The position numbers and the translations under genes were made by a program. Shown one piece after another: positions 18,501 to 30,084 of a stretch of 34,792 nt of DNA. The notes under the pieces were generated by a model, which saw nothing but the letters and a program-made list of their open reading frames with translations, did no database searches and had not been told where the DNA came from. Numbering within the stretch: the stretch's first letter is position 1; each line of letters starts with the position of its first letter. Origin of the DNA: Priapulus caudatus (lineage: Eukaryota; Priapulida; Priapulimorpha; Priapulimorphida; Priapulidae); assembly GCF_000485595.1 (NCBI RefSeq), contig NW_014577692.1:47653-82444 (forward strand). The letters run 5' to 3'.

Positions 18501-21360
18501 TTCTGTGGAACACACCAACAAAAAACGACCTCATGCCTCTTTCCTACACATCTTGAGTGCACACTTCTCCTCACATTCTTCTTCTTCCTCTCTTGTCAAC
18601 ATTTCTCGAGATCTGACCACGATCTTCCTTCTGTGGGGTTGACTCAGTTTCCTTCGACCGTAGCATATCGCCCCGTCCTCAAAACCTTACTTTATTTCCA
18701 ATTAATCCTCTATAGCCACTTCTTGCATTTCAACTCTGTGACGACACTTATTTTTACTGCCCATCGCTTCTACTATCTAGACCTGACACTTCCTCCCCCG
18801 ATACCGCTTCCTCAAGCAAGGGCGGACACCACTTGCGTCCTACTTTCACTTACACAAACCTTGACCTATCTCCTTTAACTCCTCAAACTTCCAGCCGCTC
18901 CGCACCTTTGCCGCGTCGCGACCTCATCCACCTAGCGCATCTCGCCCATTCGAAGAATTGCGCTCATAGACCTAATGACCCTTTAAAAGCCACTTCGCCA
19001 TATCGTCTCATTCTCCACATACGCCTTCGAAAACTATAGATTAATCTACTCTATCTTTTATCACTCCTCTTGCACTCGCTTACTTGCCATTAATTTGGAC
19101 CTCCTACACACTTGAGCATTCCATTCGCGCACACCCTTCGAATTACGAACCTTTACTTAGCTACTTTGCTTTCTTCCTGTGTCTTCCCCAGCATAAAAAA
19201 TACCAGCATCTGCCCTTCAGGCTCGCGCTCAACCACGCTCTGCTTCCGGTGTTCAAACCAGATGTCATCCTCGCCCCTCGCACTTGTTAAGCTGGCACGC
19301 AACTTCCACAATCTGAGATCCCCTGTCGAATCACACATCGTAAATCCCCTGTTTTACTATATCGACATGCAAACTCTTCCAACATAACTACGCATGCATG
19401 CCTTTCTGCCTCGCACAGCCTTCGCGATCTTTCCAAATATGCCTAGTGCCTCACGAGGCCCGAGTATCTAACTCCCTGACCTTCTCCACTTTGAGCTCAT
19501 TCTTATGGTCTCAGCCTTCAATCCTGAGTTCATTTCTGACTGCTATGACTAAATCGTGATGTTTCATATCCTAGGCCTCTCAATCTAGTTTTCCTACGCT
19601 TCTACTGCCCTGTCAATGCTTGCCCACCACATTTTCCCCTCCCATCATCTCCCTGCGGACGTGTTCTCAAAGAGCTCCAAGGATCGGCCTGGCAAGAAAC
19701 ATTCCATTAGATGTTGGGCGGGAGTGTGGAATGCAGAGCGACAGAGGCACGCGCGGGTCATGTTCAAGTGCCAGAGCGATTTGTAGAAGTGAGAGCGTCA
19801 AGAGCCGCATTCGCATAATCACGATGTACGAGATAAATTTTCTTTTCTCTATATCTATATCACTTCTGCATCAATATTCGCGGTCCAGTGCAGGTGAGCT
19901 AGATTAAGCATACTCTACTACTATTGTCACCATTCTCCTACGAGCCAAATACCCGAATCTTCGCTCTCCCAGCCATATACTCTAACCTCTATATTGCTCT
20001 CCTCATTTGCACTCTTGTATTCCTTTTCCTTGAGAGGGTCTGTATCCCTTATTTCCTCCCTTCCTTCCCATTTTGTAGACGATCATCTCTTACATCTATA
20101 ATGATGTCATGTGCAGCTCGCGTTGCAATTCTCATGAGCTACCATTGTGTGTAATCGTGCTGTTGCAAACAACCCTGTGTGTAGCATATCATCGAAATTC
20201 TCTTAAACGCACATTCTCCTCACTTGGGCTCAAAACTTGCCTTTACTATCCACGCTTCTTCTACCTCATAACACTCGCTCCCTCTCTACCACACTTCCAC
20301 TTCACTGCCTTATTCCTCCAGCGGGCGACTTCTCTCTACTCCTCTTTGTCTAGGCACTTTAAGTTTCGCATTCGTGAGCGCTCCTCACACTTTCCTCCTA
20401 TACCTCCATGTTTCCTCTTGTCCTATGATACCTTTCTCCTTAATCTTTCACAGTAACGTTATGGATCCCCCTCTGACTTCCTACCATTCACCGCCCTCAC
20501 ACTCTTGAATCCCAATGCGAAGAAAATTGAATCCTCCGAAACTCCTCCCTGACTCCTTCCTCGGAAGAGAGCGATGGCATACCACCTCTTCTCTCCCTCA
20601 TAACCATGCTCACGTTCCCATTTCTCACTACCTTTGCTTTCACTTGCCAATCTACACGGCTACAGCTGAGGTCTGTCACACATTTTCCTATCATTGTGCT
20701 CGTTATCGTAGGCAGCCGTGAGCGACATAGTCCGTGAGCCCGACGCACGTCATTCCCTCTCAGTCGCCTACCCATTGCTCATCGTCTGCGCCGTACAGTT
20801 AACTGTTCGCATAAAATCTCACTATACATTTGCATATATACACCCTTAACATGTCGCAATGGTACCTTCCTCCCGTCTTCTCTCAACGTTATCCCTAGAT
20901 TGCGTATGCTCCCTGCATTTATGTTGTGTGCTAAACCCCACACTTGCAGTTCACATGCTGATCCCTCGCTTCTTAGACGCTATGATGATTATCTTCTCTG
21001 CAGCTAGTCCTGCAGCCTGCCTTATTGAATTCTTTACTCTTACTTATGAAAATGATACATACGCCCCATGTGACTGTATATTTATTGGAAATTCTCGCCT
21101 CCACCCCCCGTCCTCCTTCCACCACCTAGCTCACCACTCCGGATCGTCTCATCATCATCCCCTTCTTCCTCTCTTTCATGTCGATGGAGGGCGATCCTTT
21201 GTGCTCTCTCGACTGGGATAGAAAAAACCACCCGACTCGCAACGATCTGTCTGGACTCGCACCAGCCCGTACCACATAAGCAATATCCCAAAGCCACACT
21301 CCCTAATGCCGTAGAAGCCATCACTGCCAACCTCTAACTGCTAACTAAATCAGATGTTTA
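15505..21360 (+). pseudogene. Noisy, stretched second copy of the dUTPase locus (probable assembly artefact)
   Basis: Order-preserving matches to 22876-26100 run the whole way. Examples: TGCAGCA start at 15510 vs 22877; AAAAACTGGTTGA at 16591 vs 23385; GAGTTGGC exon-1 words at 16820 vs 23491; ATGGCTATGTC at 17249 vs 23646; TTTGCAAATGG at 17520 vs 23806; AAATTAGTGGATAGT at 18438 vs 24323; CCCAGCATAAAAA at 19189 vs 24724; exon 3 at 19661-19784 vs 24970-25090; TATTGAATTCTTTACTCTT at 21023 vs 25877; GAAGCCATCACTGCCAAC at 21315 vs 26067. The copy is about 1.8 times longer, with the excess made of scattered C/T-rich insertions, so no reading frame survives. The tRNA counterpart near 15.8 kb is no longer recognisable. 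Either an uncorrected long read placed beside the good copy or, less likely, a decayed duplication. Confidence 0.85.
19661..19784 (+). pseudogene. Best-preserved fragment of the noisy copy: dUTPase exon 3
   Basis: Readable words GCTCCAAGGATCGG, AAACATTCCATT, GATGTTGGGCGGGAGTG, GACAGAGGCA and GGGTCATGTTCAA match the intact exon 3 in order, with one- and two-base indels that break the frame. Here the two copies have nearly the same length, unlike most of the region. Confidence 0.88.
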
Positions 21361-22237
21361 CAAGCTTCTCCTCATCCACGTGTACTGATGATTTCGGCCC
21401 CCATGGTTCCCACCTAGTCCACACCTGCGCTGATTCCTCCTCCCTACCCTTCTCCTCGCACTGTCCTACCTTCCCTCTTCAGGAATATTTTTCACTCCTC
21501 TGCTCCCTCTCCACCTTCTCCTCCTCCACTTTCTCCCCATGCTCTTCTACGCTCCTCTCTCCACCTTCTCCTGCATCCTCACACTTTCCCCTCCTCCTCC
21601 ACCTTCTCCCCGTCCTCTCGACCACTTCTTCCTCTGCCTCCCCTCTTTCCTCCACCTCCTCTCACTTGCCCTCTTCACCCTTCTCCCCCTCCCTCACATA
21701 TGTCGCTCTTCCTCAAACACCTTCTTCCCCTCATCCACCTTCACCATTCCTCCTTCGTACCGGTCCACCTTTCTCATGCCCTCTCGCACCTTCTCCCACC
21801 TCTCCCTGCGCTCGCTCCACCACCGTCGTGCGCTCCTCTACCTCTACGCTCTCTCGCCACTACGCACACCGTGTAACACATATACCCCTCCTCTTCACTT
21901 TCTCCCCATGCTCGCTCTAACGCTTCCTCTCCCCACCTCTCTCCTCATCCACTCCCACTGTCCCCCCCTCCTTCTCCTCATCTTGCATTCCTCAGTCCTT
22001 AAACTCACGCCGGTTCTTAGCCCTTTTCCTCCACCTGCCTCTCCTTCCTCCTCACCCTCTTGTAACTGGTCCCTTGCCTCCTCTACTCCCGCATCTACAA
22101 CACGTATCTCCCTTCATATCGCGCACCTTCTCGCCGCTACTCTACCTATGGGGGTCCCTTCACCGTTCTTCTCCCCACTTTAATCTACTCCGAGCGGCCC
22201 CTGCTACCGCTGCGGGCCCTCCACCGTTCTCCTCTTC
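21361..22237. repeat. C/T-rich tract at the gap edge
   Basis: Irregular pyrimidine-rich sequence following the 3' end of the noisy copy and ending at the 25-N gap. It presumably represents the same tract that continues at 22263-22880. Confidence 0.8.
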
Positions 22238-22262
22238 NNNNNNNNNNNNNNNNNNNNNNNNN
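22238..22262. other. Assembly gap (25 N)
   Basis: A run of exactly 25 N inside polypyrimidine sequence. The fixed, short length suggests a placeholder for an unresolved join rather than a measured distance. Confidence 0.99.
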
Positions 22263-22880
22263 CCTCTCTTCTCCTAATCCCTCCCCGCCTCCATTGCCTT
22301 CGTCATTACTCTCATGCCCTCCTCTCCCATCCTCCCCCTTCCCTTGCCTCTCTCATCCGCCTCCATCCCTCCTCTCCAGTCCTCCCCCTTCCCTCCTGCT
22401 CCATCCTGCCCCATCCCCCTACCTCTCCTATCCCTCCCCCCTCCCCTGCTCTCCAGTCCCTCCCCTATTGTCCCCTCTCTCTCCCTCCCTGCCCTCCTCG
22501 CCGCTCCTCGTCCATCATCTCCCCATCCCCTCCCTCTCTCATTCCCTCCCCCTTCTCTTTCTTTATCTCCATCCGCTCCTCCCCCTCGTCTCTTCCATCC
22601 CATCCCCCCCTCCCTTCCTCTCCATCCTACGCGCCCCCCTTCCTCTCCATTCCTCCCCCCTCCCTGTTCCTCTCCATCTCTCCCACTGCCCCTCCTCTCC
22701 ATCCCTCCCCCTATCCTCGTCTCCTCTCCATCCCTTCCCCATCCCCTCCTCTCCATCCCTCCCCTCCCCTTCCTCTCCACCCTCCCATCCCTCCTTCTCC
22801 ATCTTCCCCCCTCCCTCCTCTCCTCCCCTCCTCTCCTCTCCCCTCTGTCCTCTCTCCTCTCCCCTCTCATCTTGCGTGCA
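22263..22880. repeat. Polypyrimidine tract upstream of the intact dUTPase locus
   Basis: Imperfect repeats of CTCCATCCCTCCCC-like units with almost no purines on the plus strand. It ends at the unique sequence that begins the intact dUTPase locus. Confidence 0.9.
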
Positions 22881-23040
22881 GCAATTTTTGTTCATTAAGT
22901 TCTGATTTATATGGAATATAGCTCTTGCTCTCCCCCTCCTCTACCTGGATGGGGAAAAGACGATGAAAGAGAAGAAGAAGAAGAATAGTTGTGATTATGT
23001 ATGATGAACGAAGAGTCATATTATAATTTTAAAAGTGAAA

Positions 23041-23112
23041 GCCCAACGTGGGGCTCGAACCCACGACCCTGAGATTAAGAGTCTCATGCTCTACCGACTG
23101 AGCTAGCCAGGC
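23041..23112 (-). tRNA. tRNA-Lys (anticodon CUU)
   Basis: The reverse complement begins GCCTGGCTAGCTCAGTCGG and folds as a complete cloverleaf: 7-bp acceptor stem (with three G-U pairs), D arm containing the A-box, anticodon stem TGAGA/TCTCA around the loop CTCTTAA (anticodon CTT), and TψC arm GTGGG-TTCGAGC-CCCAC, the B-box. There is no intron and no encoded CCA. A TTTT run for Pol III termination follows within about 12 bases. It sits 336 bases upstream of, and divergent from, the dUTPase start codon. The sequence is very close to the common animal tRNA-Lys(CUU). Confidence 0.97.
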
Positions 23113-23447
23113 TACTGGTCTTACGCACAATAATTCTTTATAAGAGCTTTGCACATATTAACTATAAAGGACTTTTTTACGTTTACTTTTCTTTACCTAT
23201 TATCATTCTTATATCGAAGCAGCTTGATCATCCACCATAAAAAGTATTTCGGCATCAAAAATTGTTTTCAAATATGACACTTAATTCTGATTGGACACAT
23301 TACAGTCTACCAGCGTGTGGCGCTGGTGTCGTTTGTAGATTTCGCGCCAAACTTCAGAAACACTGGAACAAAAGTCACAGCTACAAAAACTGGTTGAAAG
23401 ACGCTGTGAAAATATCATATTTTAAACGATATTCAACACCTTTAATG

Positions 23448-26099
23448 ATGGCGGCTGAGCGAGCAGTACTGAGGTTTGCAAAGCTTTCAGAGTTGGCATT
23501 CAAACCAAGTAAAGGATCACAGTTTGCCGCGGGATTTGACTTGTACAGGTAAATTACCTTGGCCCCCGTTGCCATGGCTCAACACAACAAATCTCTTCGG
23601 CATCCCCGTGATGGGCCCATCAGTCATCACCCCCCTGTCCCTAGCATGGCTATGTCATAACCAAATCTAACTATACCAGTAAATATACAACATACAATTC
23701 TCCTTGGATATTGACCGGCTCTCAAAAAGTAAATGCCACAACCGTGACAACGTCATACAACGTAATATGTGACACTGGTTGCGTATTATTTATTGCTACT
23801 TGTCATTTGCAAATGGTTCCCAGTGTGAGTGTGGCTGAAGGGGTCGCCGTATCACTATCACTATCAGGTACTACAGATATGTACCCGAGGTACATATATA
23901 TGTATACACAAAGTGTACCAGACTTGTACTACAGAAGTGTACCCTAACCCTAACCCTAAACATACCTCATAAAAATATAAACATAATACTAAACAACCTA
24001 AAACTACCTCGGGTACATATCTGTAGTACCTGATACGACACTGACCCCATCTGCCACACTGACTTACAGTTACAGATTGATCATCTGACTGTTTCGTACA
24101 AACACTACAATGTTGTCGCACCATTGTAGATGCTATAGTGCTTGAAGTTGTGCATCTTTGCATGATCAACATGCAAACTAGTTTAGGAACCAAACTATGC
24201 ATCTTCATCAGTCACAGATTGAATGAGTGACTGCTGAAAACAAGTGTGGAACCTTTACTATGGGCAATTTCGCAATTCAAAATGGTATAGCACTGAGTAA
24301 TGGGAGGAATGTACGCACAAGAAATTAGTGGATAGTGATAGTTTAGGGTTGTAACAGAACAAAAAACCACCCTTTTCAACTTTGAATTTCAATTCGTTTT
24401 CTGCATGAGATCTGACGATGGGGGTGATCATTTTTGACGAGAATGCCAAAAATATTTTTAATGTACGTGTTTTTTATTAATTGACACATATAGCGCATAT
24501 GACTACACAGTGCCAGCAAGGGGACAGGTTCTAGCAAAAACTGACATCCAGGTTGCTGTGCCACCAGGTTGCTATGGAAGAATTGGTAAGTCTGACTTTA
24601 AAAGATGCTTGCCTGCATAGCGAAAACAGATTAACCTAGCTACTTACCTTTGATCTATTGCAATTAAATTTGGACTAACTGGAGCATAACCTCATTAAAC
24701 TATTAGACTTGTTTTTCGTCTTCCCAGCATAAAAATGACCAGCATCTTGCCCTAGTAACCCGTGTGGTATAGATGTCACCGCATGTAGGCTGTGAGAACC
24801 AAATGAGATCCCTGAATCACACATGAAACCTGGTTTAATGAAGCAATTCAACATAACTAAGATGTATGCCACGCTCGCTGATGAAAATGCTAGTGCCTAG
24901 GGCGAGATTTTAACCCTGATCCTTCGATGTGAGTTTTCTATGCTAGCTATAATGTGCTCATCCTGCTGACTGTTCTAGCTCCAAGATCGGGTCTGGCAGC
25001 AAAACATTCCATTGATGTTGGTGCGGGAGTGGTGGATGCAGACTACAGAGGCAACGTCGGGGTCATCTTGTTCAATTTTGGACCAGACGATTTTAAAGGT
25101 GAGGGGCGTGGAACAGGATTGTATAGATCTGTACGTTAAATTGGTTTTTAAATCATTTCTGCAAATTTGTGGTCCAGTGCAGTGTAGATTAGAACGCTAA
25201 CACGCAAATACCAATCTTGCTCACATAATCACGAACATCTGAATGTTCCTTATTGCATTTGTATTTTTTTTTCTGTGGTTCTGTACCCTTATTCCCTTTT
25301 TCCTTTTGGTCATTCTTACATATATGATTCATGTGCAGGCTCGTGCATTATACATCATTGTGTGGAATGGCTTGCACAACCTGTGTGTAGATATCCTCAA
25401 ATTCTCTTAAAGTACACTGCTAAAGCCTTGTACTATCTTCATATACACTGCTTACACTACTGATGTATGCAGGGACTTGCAGCATTTTATTTCACAGGTC
25501 CTTAATCTAGCTCCATGTTCGTTTGTTTATCGCTTTCAGTAAGTAGAGGTGACCGTATCGCCCAATTGATCTGCGAGAAAATTGAATTGCCCGACTTGGA
25601 AGAGAGTGAAGTGAGTACCCTCCCCAACTCTACATGTTTATCTGTTATTCTACACAGCTGAGGTTGTAACATTCAAGTTCGTTTCTAGGCAGCGAGGAAA
25701 GTCTGACACTGGTATTCGCACATTGTATTGGCGACAGTTGTTGATTTAAACATTTGTTTACAAGATGTGGTACTCCCCCCAAGAATCCTTTAGATTGGGT
25801 GCATTTTGTGTGTAACCCAGCATTGCAGTAATGGTTTGATTGCTAGAATATGATGATAATTTTGCTACTGCTCCTTATTGAATCTTTACTCTTCTTATTG
25901 AAAATGATACCTACCCCCATGTGATGTATATTTATGGAAATTCTCCTCACCTCCACAGACACTGGACGACACAGCGCGAGGTGATGGAGGGTTTGGCTCG
26001 ACTGGGATAAAACACGACTCGCAAGTCTGTGACGACGCGGCGAAAAAGCTAAAAGCTAACAATGGTGAAGCCATCACTGCCAACGGTGACAAAAATTGA
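23448..26099 (+). CDS. DUT: Deoxyuridine 5'-triphosphate nucleotidohydrolase (dUTPase)
   Basis: Hydrolyses dUTP to dUMP and pyrophosphate, keeping uracil out of DNA; family members are homotrimers. Exons 23448-23548, 24494-24585, 24979-25098, 25540-25610 and 25959-26099 (TGA) join in frame to 174 residues, the normal size. All five trimeric dUTPase motifs are present: AAGFDLYSAYDY (27-38), GRIAPRSGL (62-70), [13 protein letters not shown] (81-93) with the expected catalytic Asp84 and uracil-stacking Tyr87, RGDRIAQLI (107-115) and [11 protein letters not shown] (134-144) near the C terminus. After motif 5 comes a 30-residue Lys/Asp/Asn-rich tail. The second of two adjacent ATGs was chosen for its better start context (A at -3, G at +4); the first, 23445, would add one Met. 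No mitochondrial or signal peptide is seen in this form. Intron 1 holds a TTAGGG-bearing inverted-repeat element. Confidence 0.96.
23834..24054 (-). mobile_element. Terminal-inverted-repeat element with TTAGGG array, copy 2
   Basis: About 221 bp, reverse orientation relative to 11412-11629. The same ends (GCTGAAGGGGTCG on one side, GACCCCATCTGC on the other), the same GGTACTACAGATATGTACCC arms and an internal array reading CCCTAACCCTAACCCTAA at 23942-23959. It lies in dUTPase intron 1. Traces of it (for example GTACTATCTTAGCACTATC, then GTTGTACCAG) are detectable in the noisy locus copy at about 17.6-17.9 kb. Confidence 0.85.
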
Positions 26100-28114
26100 T
26101 GTTACTGTGTAGTGAGAAGTCGGTTGGTCAAAAACTGCTGATCTCTGTGAGGTAGAATTTCATGACACCATTGAACATATAGGAATGAGACCAGTGTATT
26201 TGGACTTGTTGATGAAAGCATTTTTGATAACTAGCTTGCTGCAGTTGCAAGACAACACAGCTGTGGGCATTTCAACACAACATTAGAGCCCTCCCCACAT
26301 CAGATGTCTGAATTCACACCACCGTCTAGTTATTGAATCTGTTCATTGTTGGGTCATGGTCACCAGAATTTACAGCATTTGAGCGTTGTGCTCAACCACA
26401 AGATCAACTCGGTCAGTTTGACGCAAAACCAGTCTGATAAGTTTGGCGTGCTCATGCTTAGCTAGCTTTTTGTGCACTGCTTTCTCATATGCACATAATT
26501 GTACCGACTAAAAGACAGTTTTTGTTTATCATTGTATGTAAATCATTGTATTCTTTGGTTGTAATGCTAATACATGACTAAATATTTTTGTATTCTAACT
26601 GAAACCTATTTTTTAAATATTATTTGTCTTTTATACTGAATTGATCAAATACTCAAATCAGAGAATGAAATGACACAGAACTCTGAAAATTGTGAGAATG
26701 TATACCTTCCTGCTTTGGGCTTCACAAAAGCCACTTAAGTGAGGCAGAGTTCGAAAAGTGCATTGGGTTATTCAATATTAATATCATCCTATTTGCTTAA
26801 CTTAGGGCAAGGCTGCCCAAAATTGGGGAAGGGGCAGAAAATGTGCACGAGAGCAACGCTGCTGCCATCTAGTGAGATAAAAGCTATCGGTTCATCTTGT
26901 TGCTTTACATTGATGTAGACCTTGGGAGGCAAGTGAACTAGCAACGCGCTTCGTGATCATCCCATAGTTCGGCCAAGACGAAGCTTCCTTCGGCTCCCGC
27001 GTGTTAACTCAGGTCGACAGGGAGGATCGGATTGCGGCTATAGGGCCTACTAACGACCCGCGCGACGTAACACCCAACGTGACCAACTCGCATCGCTCGT
27101 GGTGACTTGGCGGTGGGGGATAAGTACGACGGATGCATTGCAAGTGTCAGGCGGAATTCAAGGTCATTTCTAAGTCTAATGGAGAACCACACCCATCTTT
27201 ATCGATTTCCTCCCCGCTGGGCTCGCTACCGGCAAACGTGTTGGTCACGTGCTGATGAAAATTTTGATTCAGTTTGCATCACTTGGATCTGTGATTGGTT
27301 GGCACGACACCAAGACGGGAGAATCTGGTTCCATCGAAAACTTGCTTGTTAAACTAAAGCACGACAATTTCTGCTCGCACGTTTTCATGAGTGGATGAAT
27401 TTCCTAAAGCACGATAAAGTTGCTGACAAAAATAACTGGCGGAGCACCATGAACTGACAAATGTATATGCCTCTGGAATGAGTGACAGGCATCAAGGATG
27501 AATATTTCTGTTAGTTTGTGCAGAGCTGCCCCAAAAATCATCAATAATGGTGTTTGAACAGCTGTTTGGAGGTATATTCATCGGGTATTCATTGATTATC
27601 TAACCGATTTTCATGTTCTTATCAATTCTATAATTGAATTAGATCAAAGAAAAACATTTCTTAGCAAATGCAACTTTTCAATTGATACCATTGTTTTATT
27701 ATTTTAATTAGACAAAGTTACTCTTACATACAAGAATATGATATGAATAATGCCAATATAACCGCAAACTAGATTGTCTTACTGTTTCTTAATCTACAAC
27801 TAATAGTTACATACCTACATGTACTATACATGTACAGCTTTAATTTTTTTTAATTACTCATTAGGAATGTAATTTAAAAAAAACAAGATTGGAACGTTGA
27901 CGAACTCATTTGGTTCAGTTATGCCACATGTAATGTATGTCGTGCTATATACAAGTATATAAATTATCATCATTACTAAATGCCTTTACATAATCTCTCA
28001 GACTACATAGTTCTGATCCATTGCCTTGTTACCACTGGGCGATGTAAATGAATAGGTTTTAAGTAGTACTGGGCTTGCTCTTCTGAGAAAGACTGGTGAT
28101 GATAGAGAGTGGTG
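26100..28114. other. Intergenic stretch; no supported gene
   Basis: Sequence between the dUTPase stop and the minus-strand XTBD gene. 26930-27240 is richer in G, C and CpG than its surroundings, but neither strand gives a recognisable protein or RNA; the 81-codon plus-strand frame at 27107-27352 has no feature I recognise. On the minus strand an AATAAA (plus positions 27695-27700) could end the XTBD transcript. Confidence 0.5.
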
Positions 28115-29830
28115 CTATTCTGAGATAAAAAACAAAACAAGTTGATTAGCACAAACTCAATGAGATAACACTCATCAGCTACTTGCTTTCATTACATGGA
28201 TCTAAATGAGATTGCATTCAGACACTCACGCAAACATAACCTCACGCACGCACGCACGCACGCACCCACGCACGCACACACACATGAATATATGGACAGA
28301 GGACTGCCAATACATGGCCACACCAGCTATAATAGTACTAGCTAGAGCAGCATTCCAGGTGAGCTCAGCACTGCCTGACTCTCTACTCACATAACTTGTA
28401 TTTAAACAGAAACAAAATGAAAGTGTCAATGACACTGTAGCTCACCACAAAAAAAGGACACAAATGAGTGAGTGAGAAGAAGTCAGTTTTAATTGAGCAA
28501 CCATCGACGTACATTATAGAAACGAAGAGTATATATGGGAGAACTCCCATTATATACTCTTGATAATTATGTGTAATTTTTTATGTGAAAATAAATGGTT
28601 GAGATGTGAAAGTCTGAGATGTGGGCGAGTGATGGCGTTACACCTAAATGATCGCCATTTAACGTTTTTATAATATTCAGATTTAGGCACTGCCTAAAAG
28701 CGGAGCTCCTGATGTGTAACGTGTAAGATTGAGAGGATACGCTTATTCCACGTAGCTGCTATATACCACGTGACAATGGTGTTTCCCTGCCCACAACACA
28801 ACTTTTGTCAAAGGTTAATTGGTTGCATGGAAGTGTTTACTTCGTATGAGTTTTTCTAGGCGGTAGCACACGGTTGCCATCTGTATATTGCAATAATAAT
28901 TTATAAACCAAAATGAATCACAATTTGTGACGGTTGGACGGACGTACGACGAACGACGACCCATGGCAATAGCTCAGCTTGACGATGTCAAGGTGAGCTA
29001 AAAATACACTAGAAACTTACCAGCACATATAAATATAATTGTATAAGTATAACAGCAGCATCTACTACAAAACTGTGTATTTATTTATATAGCTATCAAT
29101 TATTATTATTATAAAAGCTACTGCTATTATTGTATACCTACCATCAGATTTCACAAAATCAATGGGTTTTCCTCTATATACCAACTCTTCGCCAATGCCA
29201 GTTGCTAATTCGCTGACCTCAGTCATCAACCTCTGTGGGTACCTGCAGATGGAAACAATATTTGATTAGAAAATGTTCTACCGAAAAAATCAAAGGTCAG
29301 AACACTCACATCCCAATGATAACTGTGGGCGATTTTTTTTTCTGAAGTATTACCTACCCCAGGTTGGCAATTGTGAAATAGAATTACATGCTTCAATAGA
29401 CTTATTTGAATGTACCGGTAGTCATGGAGATAAGGAACTAGTCGCGTAGACAGATTTATTGCTATTAAGTCTGCAGCATGCACATTTAAAAATATAACAC
29501 ATGGTAGGCAACCATTTATATCATGTCACATATAGAGTAATAAATTTCAATCCATCCTTACAATAGCAATTACTGCTTATATAATAATGGTCTGTGATTT
29601 GGGTTTATGTTCGATTCTTGGTTATCTATCAAAGACCAGTGATGCTACTTCTTCATTTGCACCTACCTACAACCCATTTCCATAACGTTGACATAGGTTT
29701 GTGCAAGGCATAATAGACGATCTTCTTCAAATTTATCATGGTACGAAATCAGAAATTTCTTCTTCTTGATCCAGGTTTCACTACTTTCATGTTCCAGTTT
29801 GTACTTCTCCACCCAACTATCATCCGCCAT
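28115..29830 (-). CDS. XTBD (XRN2-binding) domain protein, CDKN2AIPNL-like
   Basis: Exon 1 is 29830-29667 (ATG at 29830) and exon 2 is 29242-29142, joined in frame by good GT-AG sites to 88 residues. Features of the XTBD fold in order: KYKLEHESSETWIKKKKFL (9-27), with the Trp and basic/aromatic pattern of the N-terminal helix; DRLLCLAQTYVNVMEMGCRY (37-56), matching the LxxLxxxxxxxxFLGCxY-type helix of CDKN2AIPNL; then LMTEVSELATGI (60-71). Human relatives use this domain to bind the nuclear exoribonuclease XRN2. The last exon is uncertain: the acceptor ending at 28120 follows a good pyrimidine tract and, with the phase-1 donor, gives one Glu codon and then TAG (28117-28115), for a protein of about 89 residues. 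A different third exon or a longer C terminus is possible. Confidence 0.68.
28244..28285 (+). repeat. CGCA/CA microsatellite
   Basis: Tandem CACG and CACA units in the putative second intron of the XTBD gene. Confidence 0.9.
28525..28561. repeat. Near-perfect palindrome
   Basis: GAAGAGTATATATGGGAG on the left mirrors CCCATTATATACTCTTG on the right with one base of slippage. The arms resemble those of the perfect palindrome at 10398-10433 (AAG.AG.A.ATA.GGGA). Confidence 0.82.
28905..29005 (-). repeat. Dispersed-repeat relic with AGCTCACC hairpin and GTCCGTC-type run
   Basis: On the minus strand it reads TTTTTAGCTCACC, a stem-loop (AGCTCACCTTGAC / GTCAAGCTGAGCT, one mismatch, 3-base loop), then TATTGCCATGGGTCGTCG and a GTCGTC/GTCCGTCC run. 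From memory this layout matches a short dispersed repeat common in mollusc and other invertebrate sequence; I cannot confirm that here. Confidence 0.5.
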
Positions 29831-30084
29831 CGTTGCACTATCTAGTAACATAAAAGCAAAATATCAACTGTTATTAACTTTTATAAATGGAGTGAAATTC
29901 CCTTATAGCCAGATTGTGGAATTTTATGCTTTGCTTTGATTTAATTCCTATAAAATCAATTTGTAATTATTTACAAGAGTAATGTGAACTTTGAACTATA
30001 TAGGGATCAAATTAACATTTGAAGAAACGAGACTCCCTATCACCTAGGTAAATACTAAATACCATTAAAATGCTCCAACATAGC

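Noticed and set aside
15505-21360. A second functional dUTPase gene
   Set aside because: No exon keeps its frame or its splice sites; even exon 3, the best-preserved part, has multiple indels.
27107-27352. 81-codon plus-strand frame in a CpG-richer stretch
   Set aside because: No motif, no splice or start-site support, and length compatible with chance.
28963-28993. Start codon with a donor-like site (ATGGCAATAGCTCAGC, then AAG/GTGAGC) as the first exon of a plus-strand gene
   Set aside because: The segment forms a stem-loop belonging to a dispersed-repeat relic and no compatible downstream plus-strand exon was found.
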